Shown here: positions 13,015-23,527 of the stretch, piece after piece
How positions within the stretch are numbered: the first letter of the stretch is position 1
Layout of the letters: each line of letters starts with the position of its first letter
Assembly: GCA_951230915.1 (NCBI GenBank)
Contig: OX579638.1
Location: 4,482,696 to 4,546,695 of the forward strand
From: Antitrichia curtipendula
Lineage: Eukaryota > Streptophyta > Bryopsida > Hypnales > Leucodontaceae
Direction of reading: 5' to 3'
Length of the DNA: 64,000 bases
Notes under the pieces: model-generated
Told to the model about the DNA's origin: nothing
Seen by the model: the letters and a program-made list of their open reading frames with translations, nothing else
Databases searched by the model: none
Made by a program: the position numbers and the translations under genes

Positions 13015-13489
13015 CTTCTAAATGCTTAAGGCACTAAATTTTGGTGTCCACAATACTTTGAAGTTAAATAAAATCTAACCAATTTGTTGTTTGTAGTAGT
13101 TATATTTTTGAAAAATTCTCTTAGAAGTCTAGTTTTAACATCAAAAATTTGATTTTGAAAATGACTAATTGATTGTGATTTTTCTATTCAAGATTTTATG
13201 CAAGGGTCTTCATTGCAATCTTGACTTTTTGTAGTGATGAAGGCTCTTAGAAGTGAGCTTCAAATACTTTTTTAGTTTTAACACCCTCATGATCAAACAT
13301 TATAATCTTTCAATCCATATTGTTGTGATATAGTTGTGTTTACTTTTCCTATATGATCTTTAATATGTCTAGTTTAAATTTGTACAATTACTAATCCAAA
13401 AAATTGATACATTTTATCAAAATGTTAGCTTTTTGTTCAGTTTAGAAAAAAATCCTTGGAAGCTCAAAAAAGGTTGGGACATTTAGGGG
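13015..13489. mobile_element. TTAA-flanked element in block A with paralogous empty site
   Basis: Starts CTTCTAAATGC and ends CATTTAGGGG, flanked by TTAA at 13011-13014 and 13490-13493. The duplicated block B lacks the whole element: at about 48600-48615 it reads, on its minus strand, CTCTTACATGGATGC, with a single TTAC where block A has TTAA-element-TTAA. This shows the tetranucleotide is a target duplication and not part of the terminal repeat. AT-rich and non-coding. Confidence 0.7.
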
Positions 13490-13493
13490 TTAA

Positions 13494-15178
13494 ATGGATG
13501 CTTTATGGACCTCCTATAGTGAAGAGAGAATGATATGATGCAACTATAAATCAAACATTCTTCTATTTTTTTTGTTGTTTAATTTATTTATCCTTATTTT
13601 CATATTTTTCCATAAAATTATTTAGTAATGATTGAAGCTTGACTATCATTTAAGTTAGCTTTATCTTCATTTTTTGTAATAAATATGTAAAATGAAATTT
13701 ATATGACTATTTGGATTAATTTCTTTGTAAAAATCTCAACAACCACAAAATTGTTAAAATTTTATAAACTTTGTAACAAAATGAGAGATGATTATATAAA
13801 CATCATGGAATAATTGGTGTCCTTGTTGTTACTATTCCTATCTCATATTAAGAGAATTTTGATTAAAAAAAAGAATTCAAATGCATTACTATGCATAGTG
13901 GTTATGAATGGGCAAAATATTTCTAAAAATAGAAACCAATTTTTATTGGTAATTTGTTCTTTCTTAAAACAAACTGTACAGTATGCGAAAAGGACGAACC
14001 TTACGGAATGAAGTATTTGGAAAGAGATATCAACCTTTGAGCACCTGTTACGGTATATTAAGTTTCCAAGATCTCACTTTCAAAATGCCATAAAGCACAG
14101 GAATTTAATTTTTAATTTTTAATTCAAAAAATAATCAGATTATTAGTTTACACTTAACTACATTTGAAATGGAAAGAAGTACACTAAATATAGTGTTCGG
14201 TTTTGAAAATGCCCCTCGTGACAAGCAATGTGGTGTAAGGGATAACGAAGGTTCTCAAAATGAAACTCATGATTTCAAATCATCACAATTGTCCGTTAGA
14301 AACAAAGTTTTAATTAATCTCCTTCAATTCGACAGCCCATCACTCTTCTCACCAGCTGAAGCAAACTAGCGGCAGAAACAATGAAACGTCCTCAATGGCG
14401 TCATCTTCAATTTCGATAAATTTGAGCAATTCTGGTTGCCAAGAACAGTGACACTCATCTGCACAGAAGTCTGAAGAAATAAGACTGGACAGTATATATA
14501 TACATTTCAAGTAGTGCACTAAAAAAAACACTAATAAGTCGTGGAATCCTGGTAATTTAACAAAATTGAGAACGTCAATTTTCGTTAAATTGTCCATATT
14601 TCGTTACTCTGCCCCGGTTCAGGACGCACATTCTAAAACCAAAATCTATACATGTTCTAGTTTGTGGCCTCTGAAGCTAGACCTATGTCACAATTGAAAA
14701 GTCAACGACCTTCTAAGCCAGACTGGACAACCATCTGATGATCATTAAATTTGATTCTTGAATAAGTCCAACTGACTGAATTTTCACATTGTCTAAGATT
14801 TGCTTTCACAGGGTCTATTAGTAAGCTTTGGATTTACAAACTAAGATTTGGGTTCATATGGACTACAAGCTGCCTTATTTCACTTAAGTAGGGGAGATGG
14901 ATGCATGGCCGCCTTTAGACCTTTCCAAATTCAACTATGTTGCATCATTCGTTGGAACGCTGGAAGTGGGTCCTGTGGGACCGAAGCAGCATCCCACGCA
15001 ACACACTTCAAAGCTGAATCGGAAGTCTCACGCTTTACCAGGGGCTCCACGTTGAAAATGGAAAACTCAACTTACAGTCAGCGGCAGATTTGTATATTGA
15101 AGTAAAACTCCGATCCAACTGCGTCGATCTTCCGAAGAGGTCTGATCCACGGCTGACCGTACCGGCCCATACTGGAAA
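13494..15178. other. Spacer between TRS130 and Prx1
   Basis: AT-rich up to about 14300, then moderate GC. Colinear with 47000-48600 in block B, with many small indels. Small open frames here are not conserved between copies. No gene seen. Confidence 0.6.
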
Positions 15179-15180
15179 TC

Positions 15181-15210
15181 GTCAACAGGGACGCGTGGAA
15201 CGTCAAGCGC
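15181..15210 (+). promoter_or_regulatory. Conserved upstream element of the peroxidase genes (W-box-like)
   Basis: GTCAAC and CGTCAAG flank ACGCGTGG. The TTGAC core on the minus strand is the W-box core bound by WRKY factors, and ACGCGT/CACGCG is a known plant promoter core. The same arrangement sits upstream of Prx2 (about 46985-47020) and Prx3 (about 55280-55316), although one TTGAC core is lost in Prx3. Binding is inferred from motif identity and conservation only. Confidence 0.4.
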
Positions 15211-15362
15211 CGGTTTTACAGAAGTTGGGTTGAATTCTGGCTTGCAAACACAAGCCGAAAATATATCAAATACTCGTGACGCTCCTTCAGAAACTCGGTG
15301 AGGAAGACTTTTGGCCAGTAAAGCTCACTGTTTCCTACTCAGTACACTGACTTTGCCTCCTG

Positions 15363-15368
15363 TATAAG
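15363..15368 (+). promoter_or_regulatory. Likely TATA box of Prx1
   Basis: TATAAG in the context CTGTATAAGGAGCCGG. It aligns with TATAAAA of Prx2 and TATATAAG of Prx3, each followed by AGCCGGAGTA or GGCCGGAGTA. It lies about 320 bp upstream of the ATG, implying a long 5' leader in all three genes. Confidence 0.6.
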
Positions 15369-15685
15369 GAGCCGGAGTACTCCGTCCTTCTCATCACTCA
15401 CTGCTTCCATTCCATGAGCTCTCACTCACAGTACTCTGCAGTGTCAACCATCCAGCTCTGGAATCTTCAACTAATTTAGAAGAAGCCTGTGTTTCCATTT
15501 GAAAATTCCGTTTTTGATTGAGACCGTGGCTGGCTTAAGAGCTACGACTTACAAAACATCCAGTAAGCTTCGCTTCGGGTGCAATCATCCACAACAGACC
15601 CGAAATTGAAGCCCAATCATCGTTGGAAGGATTCAAACGACCGGTAGCAGGGGAACGAGGGAATTGAATTGAACGTGAGATCGAA

Positions 15686-16684
15686 ATGGCTGTTTCGAGG
15701 GCACTGGGCAGCGTGCTGGTCTCATTGTGCGCTGCAGCGACGATCCTGAGTTTGATCTGCGCTCCCGTCGCTGCTACACGGAGTCATCACAGTGGTAGTA
15801 ACGGGGAAGTGCGAGAAGGCTTCTATCACCAGTCTTGCCCCAACGTCGAACACATCATCTACAACTCCATGATCCAGTCCTACAAGAACGACAGCACAGT
15901 GGCCCCCGGCGTTCTCCGACTGGCCTACCACGACTGCTTCGTTCGCGGCTGCGACGCGTCCTTGCTCCTGGACGGAGACTCCACCGAGAAAAAACACATC
16001 ATCAATGGCGGCCTCCACGGCTACGAGGCCATCGACGCCGCCAAGGAGGCCGTGGAAGCGGCTTGCCCCGGCGTTGTGTCCTGCTCCGACGTCCTGCAGT
16101 TCGCCGTCCGCGACACCGTCCTCCTGACTGGCGGACAAGGCTGGACGGTTCCCGCTGGGCGACGCGACGGGAAGGTATCCAGGGCTTCGGAGGTGGCGGC
16201 GAATCTGTTGATGCCCAACAACACGGTGCCGGCGCTGCTGAAGGTTTTCCGGAAGAAGGGTCTGAACGCCGCGCAGATGGTGGCGCTGGCGGGTGCACAC
16301 ACCATCGGGAAGGCCCCGTGCCTGACGTTCGACAACCGCATCCAAGGTGCCAAGATCGACCCCACCATGCAAGCGCACTTCGCCCAGGACTTGAAGAAGC
16401 AGTGTCCCCATGCGCTCATCGCCAGCACGCGAGTGGACTTGGATTTGGTGTCACCCACGAAGTTCGACTCGCAGTACTTCAAGAACATCGTGAACAAGCT
16501 GGGCCTGCTGACGTCGGACCAGAGCATGTGGGTGGACTCGCGCACGAAAGGGCAGGTGCGCGCCAACACGGACAGGCAGACGTTCTTCGCCAACTTCGCG
16601 AAGGCGATGGTGGCGATGAGCAAGGTGGACGTGCTGACGGGCCAGTCCGGCGAGATCCGTAGACAGTGTCACTTCGTGAACTAG
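15686..16684 (+). CDS. Class III secretory haem peroxidase Prx1 (332 aa, intronless)
   Basis: Oxidises phenolic and other donors with hydrogen peroxide, usually in the cell wall or vacuole. Residues 1 to about 30 form a signal peptide (hydrophobic 9-30, ending near PVAA). Seen in the sequence: distal site RLAYHDCFVRGCDAS with Arg78 and His82, the GRRDG loop near 158-162, proximal site LAGAHTIG with His205, and eight cysteines (51, 84, 89, 127, 133, 212, 240, 328) in the class III spacing (pairs 51-127, 84-89, 133-328, 212-240). N-glycosylation sequons at Asn68 and Asn178. Length is normal for the family. The usual introns of class III genes are absent. Prx2 and Prx3 differ at only 12 and 10 residues. 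The specific substrate cannot be inferred. Confidence 0.96.
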   Translation: MAVSRALGSVLVSLCAAATILSLICAPVAATRSHHSGSNGEVREGFYHQSCPNVEHIIYNSMIQSYKNDSTVAPGVLRLAYHDCFVRGCDASLLLDGDSTEKKHIINGGLHGYEAIDAAKEAVEAACPGVVSCSDVLQFAVRDTVLLTGGQGWTVPAGRRDGKVSRASEVAANLLMPNNTVPALLKVFRKKGLNAAQMVALAGAHTIGKAPCLTFDNRIQGAKIDPTMQAHFAQDLKKQCPHALIASTRVDLDLVSPTKFDSQYFKNIVNKLGLLTSDQSMWVDSRTKGQVRANTDRQTFFANFAKAMVAMSKVDVLTGQSGEIRRQCHFVN

Positions 16685-17536
16685 TGGCGGATCAGATATT
16701 GACCAACAGTTCATTTAGGCTTTCGATTCATGATTGAAGTATTAGTTCCCAGTTGGCAGCCATTAATTTGGCGCCGCATGATTCTTTCGTAGATCGATTG
16801 GATAGAAACCAATCCATTTGCCATCATTCACTTCCTTGGAGACTTGGCAAAGGTCATGTCTTCTCGGATCATCATGTACTATAGTGACATCAATTTATTT
16901 TTGGTCGGGTTCACATTCATCATACGTTTTCTTCTGACTCCCAACAAACAGGCTTTCGTGAGGACGTCCTTGGGCATCTGGGATGGAATTTCGATTCTTA
17001 CTGGCAGTCGCTAAAAACTACCATCTATCTGATGATCGATTTGGTTTGCTGAGAAGCTTGAATTACGAGTTGAGTCGCAGATGAGTTGTGATGGGCAGTC
17101 CTCAGGACGAATGTTCAGTTTACTGTCACGTGGCACTAATTTCTCTCATCGTTCATTGCCCAAACCAGAAATTTGAAATCTTTGGTGAGCTCTGTGAGAA
17201 CTAGCTGCAGGAATTATGAAGGATCATTGTGGGCAAAGCGAGACCTGCAAGCATCTCAGTCAGGCTGTAAGAGGCTCTTGACTTATACGTAAAATCCACT
17301 GAATGAAGTAGGGCCTCCTTCGTGTAACTAGCACTTTTCCCGAATGACGGTCGCTTTGAAACTCAGATCCATGCTTCCCTCCTCCTCGATTTTAGATATA
17401 GCTTGGTGCACTTGAATTTCGTCATCTTTGCTGTCCAAATATATGGCGCCAATTTAAGGAATTCGACTCTCTTATGTGTAGGACAAATTAGTTCCTGTAA
17501 TCGACTTAAGGAGTGTAGAAAGAATATGTAACTTAC
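16685..17536. other. 3' flank of Prx1
   Basis: No gene. Conserved as the 3' flank of Prx2 (about 44640-45500) and of Prx3 (about 52920-53790), so it belongs to the duplicated unit. Contains the probable Prx1 3' UTR. Confidence 0.6.
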
Positions 17537-17538
17537 TA

Positions 17539-18841
17539 CTCCCTCCGTCCCAAATGATCTTCCTGTTAGACAAAATGTTCCGGATTAAGCCTAAAAATAA
17601 CATTTTTAAAGCCTATTTTGCACTACATATGGAGTTTGGCGCACTCCTAGGGTGATTGCACAAAACACTTGTACTATTTGTTGCGTTTTGCAATAGTACT
17701 CGTGATTTTTTTGGGAGTACTTTAAAATTCAAAAATCAATTTTAAAAAAATTCAAAAAATATGACTAATGTATGCACCTTTAAGATGAAGGTAACCACCA
17801 AAGGAAATTCATTAAAAAATTCTCTAAGTAGGAGAACTAAAAAAGTACCAAATCGCTAGAAAATGCATACTTTGATGTTTTAATTAGTAGAAAATAGGAA
17901 AAAACTTAAATAAAAAAAATAAAAATTGGCCATTTGTAGCAACTTTATGAAGATGGTCATTCAACAAAAAAGTCACCAAAATAATTTTTTTCATGTTTTG
18001 AAATGCAAGTAGAAAGAGGCTCACTTTGTGAACTTCTACACCAAATAAAATTAAGTATTTTTAAAATTCCTTTGGACAATAGCTACAAGTCTACTAAAAG
18101 ACCATCTCTACCAAATTTCAGCTCCAAATTCGTTTTTATGGATACTAAATAGTACTAAAAAACCCCAAATTGGCATTTGTGACAAAATATCGGGGGCTAT
18201 TATTAAATAGTAAAAAAAAATTTAAAAATTCCAAAAAATTACGCAAGGTGTATAATAGTTATAAGTACCTTGTCTATGAATTTGGAATCATTTGGAGTCA
18301 AAATGCAAAAGTTATGGCTAAAAAACTAATCAGCATGCAACATGTGACAGAAAATAGTACAAGTGTTTCGTGCAATCACCCCCTATAGTCCTTGAAACTT
18401 TGAGTTTTGAAGCCCTTTTTAAAGTGTAGTTTTGGATTATTGAAAAGTGAAATTTTTTGGGTATTTTCAAGGAGCACCAGTGGTTATTTAATTACTGAGT
18501 GTAAGGTCATCATTTTGTGGGTAGTTAGTATAAGTCAAAGACCATATGTGGACCTATATTTTGCCTCCCAAAGCCTTCATCTCCTTCAATTAGATAATAT
18601 TCAAAGAGATGCAAAAAATAAAAACAAAAAGTGTTGATTGACCCCTTCAACCATTTTATTTGTCTTTTGATTAGTGATTGCATAGATGGAGGGGTAACTA
18701 TCGCTTGGAATTGTTTTGTTAGTCCTAGAAAACAACCAAAAGTTAAATTTAACAAATTTGTAGCTCACAAAGTACAACAGGAAGATCATTTTGGGACAGA
18801 AAATGAAGGCCAACAGGAAGAACATTTTGGGACGGAGGGAG
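17539..18841. mobile_element. Stowaway-type (Tc1/mariner) non-autonomous element
   Basis: Begins CTCCCTCCGTCCCAAA and ends with its reverse complement, the canonical Stowaway terminus, flanked by TA (17537-17538 and 18842-18843). Removing the element and one TA gives GTAACTTACTACTAAAC, which matches GTAACGTACTACTAAAC at the paralogous site in block B near 44635 (minus strand). That is a direct empty-site proof of a TA duplication. The right end carries a second imperfect copy of the terminal sequence (18779-18797). No transposase frame. A second element (17650-18381) is nested inside. Confidence 0.85.
17650..18381. mobile_element. MITE with GGGTGATTGCA ends, nested in the Stowaway element
   Basis: Inverted ends GGGTGATTGCACAAAACACT and, at the other end, a close match ending GCAATCACCC, flanked by CCTA at 17646-17649 and 18382-18385 (4-bp duplication). 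Length 732 bp, AT-rich, non-coding. A relative of similar length and ends sits at 28085-28837. A 4-bp target duplication does not by itself assign a superfamily. Confidence 0.7.
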
Positions 18842-19277
18842 TACTAAACTTCAATACTAACGGTGTTTCACATTTGTAATTGGAAATGAAAAATGAAAAA
18901 TTTAATTTCAGTCTTTCTATTGGCGGAAATTCTCAATACTAGTAACAGATATTTTTGTTGAATGACTGTATTCCACAAACCTGGCACTGTTTGGTTTTGA
19001 CCGTGCGGTCTGAAATCTATATCAGTCTTAGAATACGAATGGAAAAATGGCGTATGAACACCGCCATTTTAACAAAATGTCTGTTTTCTAGACAGGCGAT
19101 TTGGAAACCTAGATATGTAACAGATCATGCGTGAAATGGTGGTAAAGATGCATTGTGAAATAGAAATATCCGGGGGTGATTCTCCTGGTGTTGCTCGTGA
19201 CTAACTCAGATTGTGAGTATTTGTCTGCTCGAATGTATTTCATCCACTAGCACAATAGTTTGTTCGTAACCACACTA

Positions 19278-19791
19278 AGGTAAACCAGCCTATGACAGGC
19301 AGAATGACTGATTTGGTATGTTGCCATTAGCAAAATAAAATCAGATTTTTTCTAGCAGAGACAACTTTGAGAAATGAAAGAAGCAGTTAAAATTTTAGTT
19401 TTTGGACAAAGTAGGAATTTGTTATGAATTTTTTAAAGTATTTTTCCAAAACAGTATGTAGACTATCTGAAATCAATCAAATATGTCTTCACGATGGTCA
19501 TCTTACCACCTAATGCAGTCTTCAGATTTCCTAACACAACCACAAGAATTTTTAATGTGGCCATCACACAAAGGAATAAAAAAAAAACTCTTTATGATGA
19601 TTTTACACTCACAATGTGCAAGTGTCCTATGACAGTCATTACTAATTCTATCACAATCACCTAATGCACTAATGTGGGCCACTAACCAACCTAATTAAAT
19701 TGTAGAAGCAAAAATCTGAAATAGACTGTAATGGGGGGGGTTATGTAGATGTCTGCATTAGACAGTTGGCCTGTCATAGGCTAGTTTACCT
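19278..19791. mobile_element. TIR element (AGGTAAAC ends), probable TA target
   Basis: Ends AGGTAAACCAGCCTATGACA and, inverted, TGTCATAGGCTAGTTTACCT, about 24 bp with one mismatch. TA flanks both sides (19276-19277, 19792-19793). About 514 bp, no coding frame. The TA duplication suggests a Tc1/mariner-like or similar group, but two bases are weak evidence. Confidence 0.6.
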
Positions 19792-19793
19792 TA

Positions 19794-21899
19794 TATTCAT
19801 CTACACATGCAATAGTTATTGGAGTTCTCATCTGGAAACAAAGTTGGTTACACCCTATAACCCACTCACCGCCTCTTGGCGGCTTGAAGGTTACCTAGTC
19901 CATAACAATGAACAGGGAGTACCGGCATTTAGTTATAACCTAGCTAAATTTTGTTGAGAATTTCCGAATGAGATAGAAAAGTTTAGAATGAGGTTCCATA
20001 TTAAAAAATAAAAAATAAAAATTCAGCAATGGACCCGGTAGGAAAATAAAATCTTGGCATTTTGGTTGTCCACCCTTAGAGTATGTAGGAAAATTACCGA
20101 TTCAAAATCCTTTTTTCTAGGAAATTTTTATTATTATGTGCATAATATTCTATTGTACCAATTAACCTTCATTTACCATTGTACCAATTCATTTACTGGC
20201 TTTCAAGTTTTTGTTTACGTGCTAGCTTTTACAACTCTTACATACTGGTTTTACCGTGTGTGTGTTCCATTGGGGCACTGGGCATTGTTTGTTCCTCAAG
20301 TGCCTCAATCACTAACCATGCATGTTTCTCAAGTGCCTCAATTACTAACCGTAATTGTTTCTCAAGTGCCTCAATTTGGGCTTGGCTTCCATTTAAGGTT
20401 AAAGGATCATTCTCGGGCCATCAAGTCTATTCATCATCCAGCAAGGGCTAGTACTTGGGCGTGACACTCTATTTTCATTGAGGTTTAAGTGGCTGGGATG
20501 TGCAAAATATGAGATAGAGTCAGTGAATTTGCCAGGGATATTGCAATATGTAAATTAACCACACTCAAAGCAAAATAAAGCAACTTAAGCAAGAGAAAAA
20601 TAATAATTTAGAATCGATTGGATTCACAAAGTTAAGGAAATTTTCCAAATGAAAATTCAAAATGGTGGCAATGGACCTGGAGGAAAATGAAGCTGCAGGA
20701 AATGGACTGGGAATTTTTTCCACCTTTCGGCACACTTCCGGACAAATTTCCAAAAAAACGAGGCAGGTGAAAATATGTAGAAAATCCACCAATTTTCCTA
20801 CAAAACTTTCCGGACTGTGGTCCACAACCACATTAGATTATTTTGGGGGGGTCTGGAGGGCCGTTTCGGGCCTGTTCCCTGTGTTGTTCCCCCGGCAGCA
20901 AAAGAATGGCCGCTGTCAGAATTATTTTTTTGAAAAAAAAATATATATATCTTAAAATCTTAAAATGGAAAATAAAGATGAACAAATTTTTCGAAGTTTT
21001 TTTGAATTCTTTTTTTGGTATGACATGGCAGTCGCTCGGCCACGTCACGCAGCTCCTGCGGCGCAGTTCCAGACAGTTTCAGAGTCTGGGAACTGTAGGG
21101 AACTCGCAGCCCTCTACAGGGGCTGAAAAACATGTAATGTCGCCTTTCCAAAGTTGCAAAAAAAGTCTGACCATTCTCCCCTAATTCAAGTGCACAGCCT
21201 TCTTGATAGGCATGTCCTTGACTAGGCTCTTGTCCAACGTCAATAGCCGGTGCCCATGGATGATGTCCTCAAAGTAAGGTAGTGTGCTGTAATTGCGACC
21301 CTCTCTTTCAAACCGACCCTATAATTAGTTGTAGAATGGATTGCAGGTGATCCTTGAATGGACCACTTTAGCTATTGAATGCATCAAGGAAAAATTGTTT
21401 TTATATTGCAAGAGCCAATCATTGATCGTGATTTCCTCAAATCACTTTAGAAGTTGCAAGGGGACAGATTTTGGGAGACCTAGGGTCACAAATAGGTACC
21501 TACAACAGAAATCTTTGAAAATTCATAACTAATTCAAAAATGCTTCAAAAAATATGAAACCACTTGTGTTACATTCGGCATCTATTTGACTTTCTCTAAA
21601 AAATGAGCTAAAAATATTTTTAATCATACAAACCTATGAAAAAGGCGAATCAGCCCTTAAAGGGTCGCTTTTAGAGCCTACTACCTTATTGTGTATCGAA
21701 GCGGTTCACAATCAAGTCCATGTCTATGCGTACCATCTTGATCTGTGCCATGAGGCTCAGTGCTACTGCCAAGGCGCTAGAGTGGCATCCATAGTTTGGA
21801 TAGTTTGGGCACCTTTAGCTAAATTCCGCACAAGTGAAAGCAATAAATATTTCTTAAATTGTCCACCTAAAGGTTGAAACTGAATTCTGGGGAGGTGAG
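19794..21899. other. AT-rich intergenic region
   Basis: No gene recognised. Contains a short tandem repeat (20287-20380) and a GC-richer patch at about 20830-21160 that has no conserved frame. Open frames here are short and unsupported. Confidence 0.5.
20287..20380 (+). repeat. 33-bp tandem repeat, three copies
   Basis: The unit contains CTCAAGTGCCTCAAT followed by CACTAACC or a variant, starting at 20295, 20328 and 20361, a constant 33-bp period. The period is a multiple of three, but no long frame surrounds it. Confidence 0.8.
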
Positions 21900-22165
21900 G
21901 CTTCTTGAAACATTTTCTAGTAAATTTTCCTTGAAAGACAAGTGGGATTGGCATCTAAGCCAAGTGTTTCATATTTTTTGGAACTTTGTAGAATCAGTGA
22001 TGAAATTTTGTAGTTGAAATGGCATAGGGCTCTAAAATTGCCCACCCCCTAAAATGTACATTGTCTGTACATTGTTGAAGGCTACAAAAAACACTAGTCT
22101 ATACATTTGAGGAGGTGGGTTGTTTTAGAGCTTGTGCGCTTTTAGAACCTTCTACTTTATTATTA
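21900..22165 (+). repeat. Dispersed repeat R2, second copy
   Basis: Shares with 12645-13010, 30680-30919 and 48640-48900 the core ATTGGCATCTAA...TTTCATATTTT and an inner inverted pair (GGGCTCTAAAA near 22028 with TTTTAGAGC near 22123). Probably an old non-autonomous element. Outer boundaries are not resolved. Confidence 0.5.
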
Positions 22166-22817
22166 TGTGTAATTTGTTGGGTGACTAGTTCAAATGCAAA
22201 CATGATTTGTGAGGCATGGAATTAATGTATTTGAAAGTAATATTATAAGCATAATATACAATCTCAGGTGTAGTTCATATTTTTTTTAATTTATTAGAAA
22301 AACATTCTTTATTAAAAAGTTAGATTTTTTATTTTGCTGAGATTTGTTGTTTTGATGGATTTCAATATTATGGAGTATCTTGAACAATGAATCTCATGTG
22401 AAAATTTAGAAAAAGGTTCCTCCACTAAGGTTACAACTACTTGTTGAAGGATTTTTATAAAATGTAATCTCCTTGAGGACTAAGGTAGAAGTACATATTT
22501 AGATACCTCCTTTGTCATGGCTTTTTAGGCTGACCTATTATAGACAATAGGTAGATCCACTATTCATTGAAAAAGATTATTTGTTTGTACCTTCTCGTCG
22601 GTTCATCTCTCTTCCTTCCTTACTTTGGAAGAAGTGTCAAAGCTAATCACAATAAGTGAGTCTATGAGACCAAAATGGATTCCAATAAAAAATCCACATT
22701 TATATTGAATAAAATCTTCATTTTTGAAAAAAAAATGGTTTATTTTTGCATTCTTTCTCATCCTTATGTTTGCACACCTTGAACTTAGTTCCTTAACAAA
22801 TTTCCCACAACATACAA

Positions 22818-23523
22818 GTTGAAATGATAACAAAAATTTGAAATTGGTTTTCTAAAGACATATATATGTAAAAAGCTCTGAATCATTCCATTTTGATGAA
22901 TGAGTCAAAAGTTATGAGGATTTTTAGTTTGCAGGTAGTTATGGATTCTTTGCTCTAAAATAAACTTTGAAGTCCTTTATTTTCCTTTATTTTCCTCTAT
23001 TTTCAATATTTTTTGAAAAAAATAAAATTATAAGATGTAGATTGTTTATTACAACATTACAACCATTGGGATTGACAATTCTCAAGTCCTTAACTAAATT
23101 CTTAACAATTTTGTATTTTGAATCATTCTCTACTTTTTTCTACTTGCTATTTTTTTCCTATATGTTGTACAATTCCAAATGATCTGAAATTTTTCAAGCA
23201 TGTAACCAACTTGCCTTGAAGAATGAATCCTAGGAAGCACCACCAATTTGGAAATGTTTTCATACAAATGTGACCTTGTGAAGTGCAACTGCCCGATTTT
23301 TTGCAGGGCTAAGAAAAGGATATATGTGAGTTCAAAAGCTTGTATCTTGCAATCCACGTGGTGGAAATTTCTGAAATTTTTTCCACGTGTTCTCAATCCA
23401 GCATACGACAAGTTCCTATGGTTATGTGTCCAATAATGTTTTTTTTCAGTTTTTAGTACTTGTACAAGGAATGGCAGTTTTGGAGTGTTTTGGGTGAAAA
23501 CATAGTCACGGTCCTTTAAGGAG
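22818..23523 (+). mobile_element. TTAA-family long element, copy a (5' truncated)
   Basis: Aligns with copies c (25791-26709), d and e. Shared blocks include AAATAAACTTTGAAGTCCTT, GTAGATTGTTTATTACAAC, CCAAATGATCTGAA and GAAAACATAGTC. The right end reads GGTCCTTTAAGGAG then TTAA (23524-23527). The left end is missing or diverged. Frames on either strand are AT-driven and not conserved as protein. Confidence 0.6.
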
Positions 23524-23527
23524 TTAA

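Larger units (their letters stand above)
10860..19110 (+). repeat. Segmental duplication block A (TRS130 tail, Prx1 and flanks)
   Basis: This stretch aligns by eye, in reverse orientation, with about 44500-50460 (block B). Its peroxidase part also aligns with block C (51960-55640). Anchors include TRS130 exon 19/20 and their introns, the 12300-12420 segment (matching 48890-48990), the 14340-14450 segment (matching 47690-47780), the Prx promoter and coding region, and the flank near 17500 and 18850-18910 (matching about 44560-44640). Indels explain the length difference: block A carries transposon insertions at 13015-13489 and 17539-18841. Because introns and intergenic DNA are included, this is DNA-level duplication, not retrocopying. 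Confidence 0.85.

Noticed and set aside
20287..20380. Coding repeat (33 bp is a multiple of three)
   Set aside because: Only three copies, and the surrounding frame is short with no recognisable domain.
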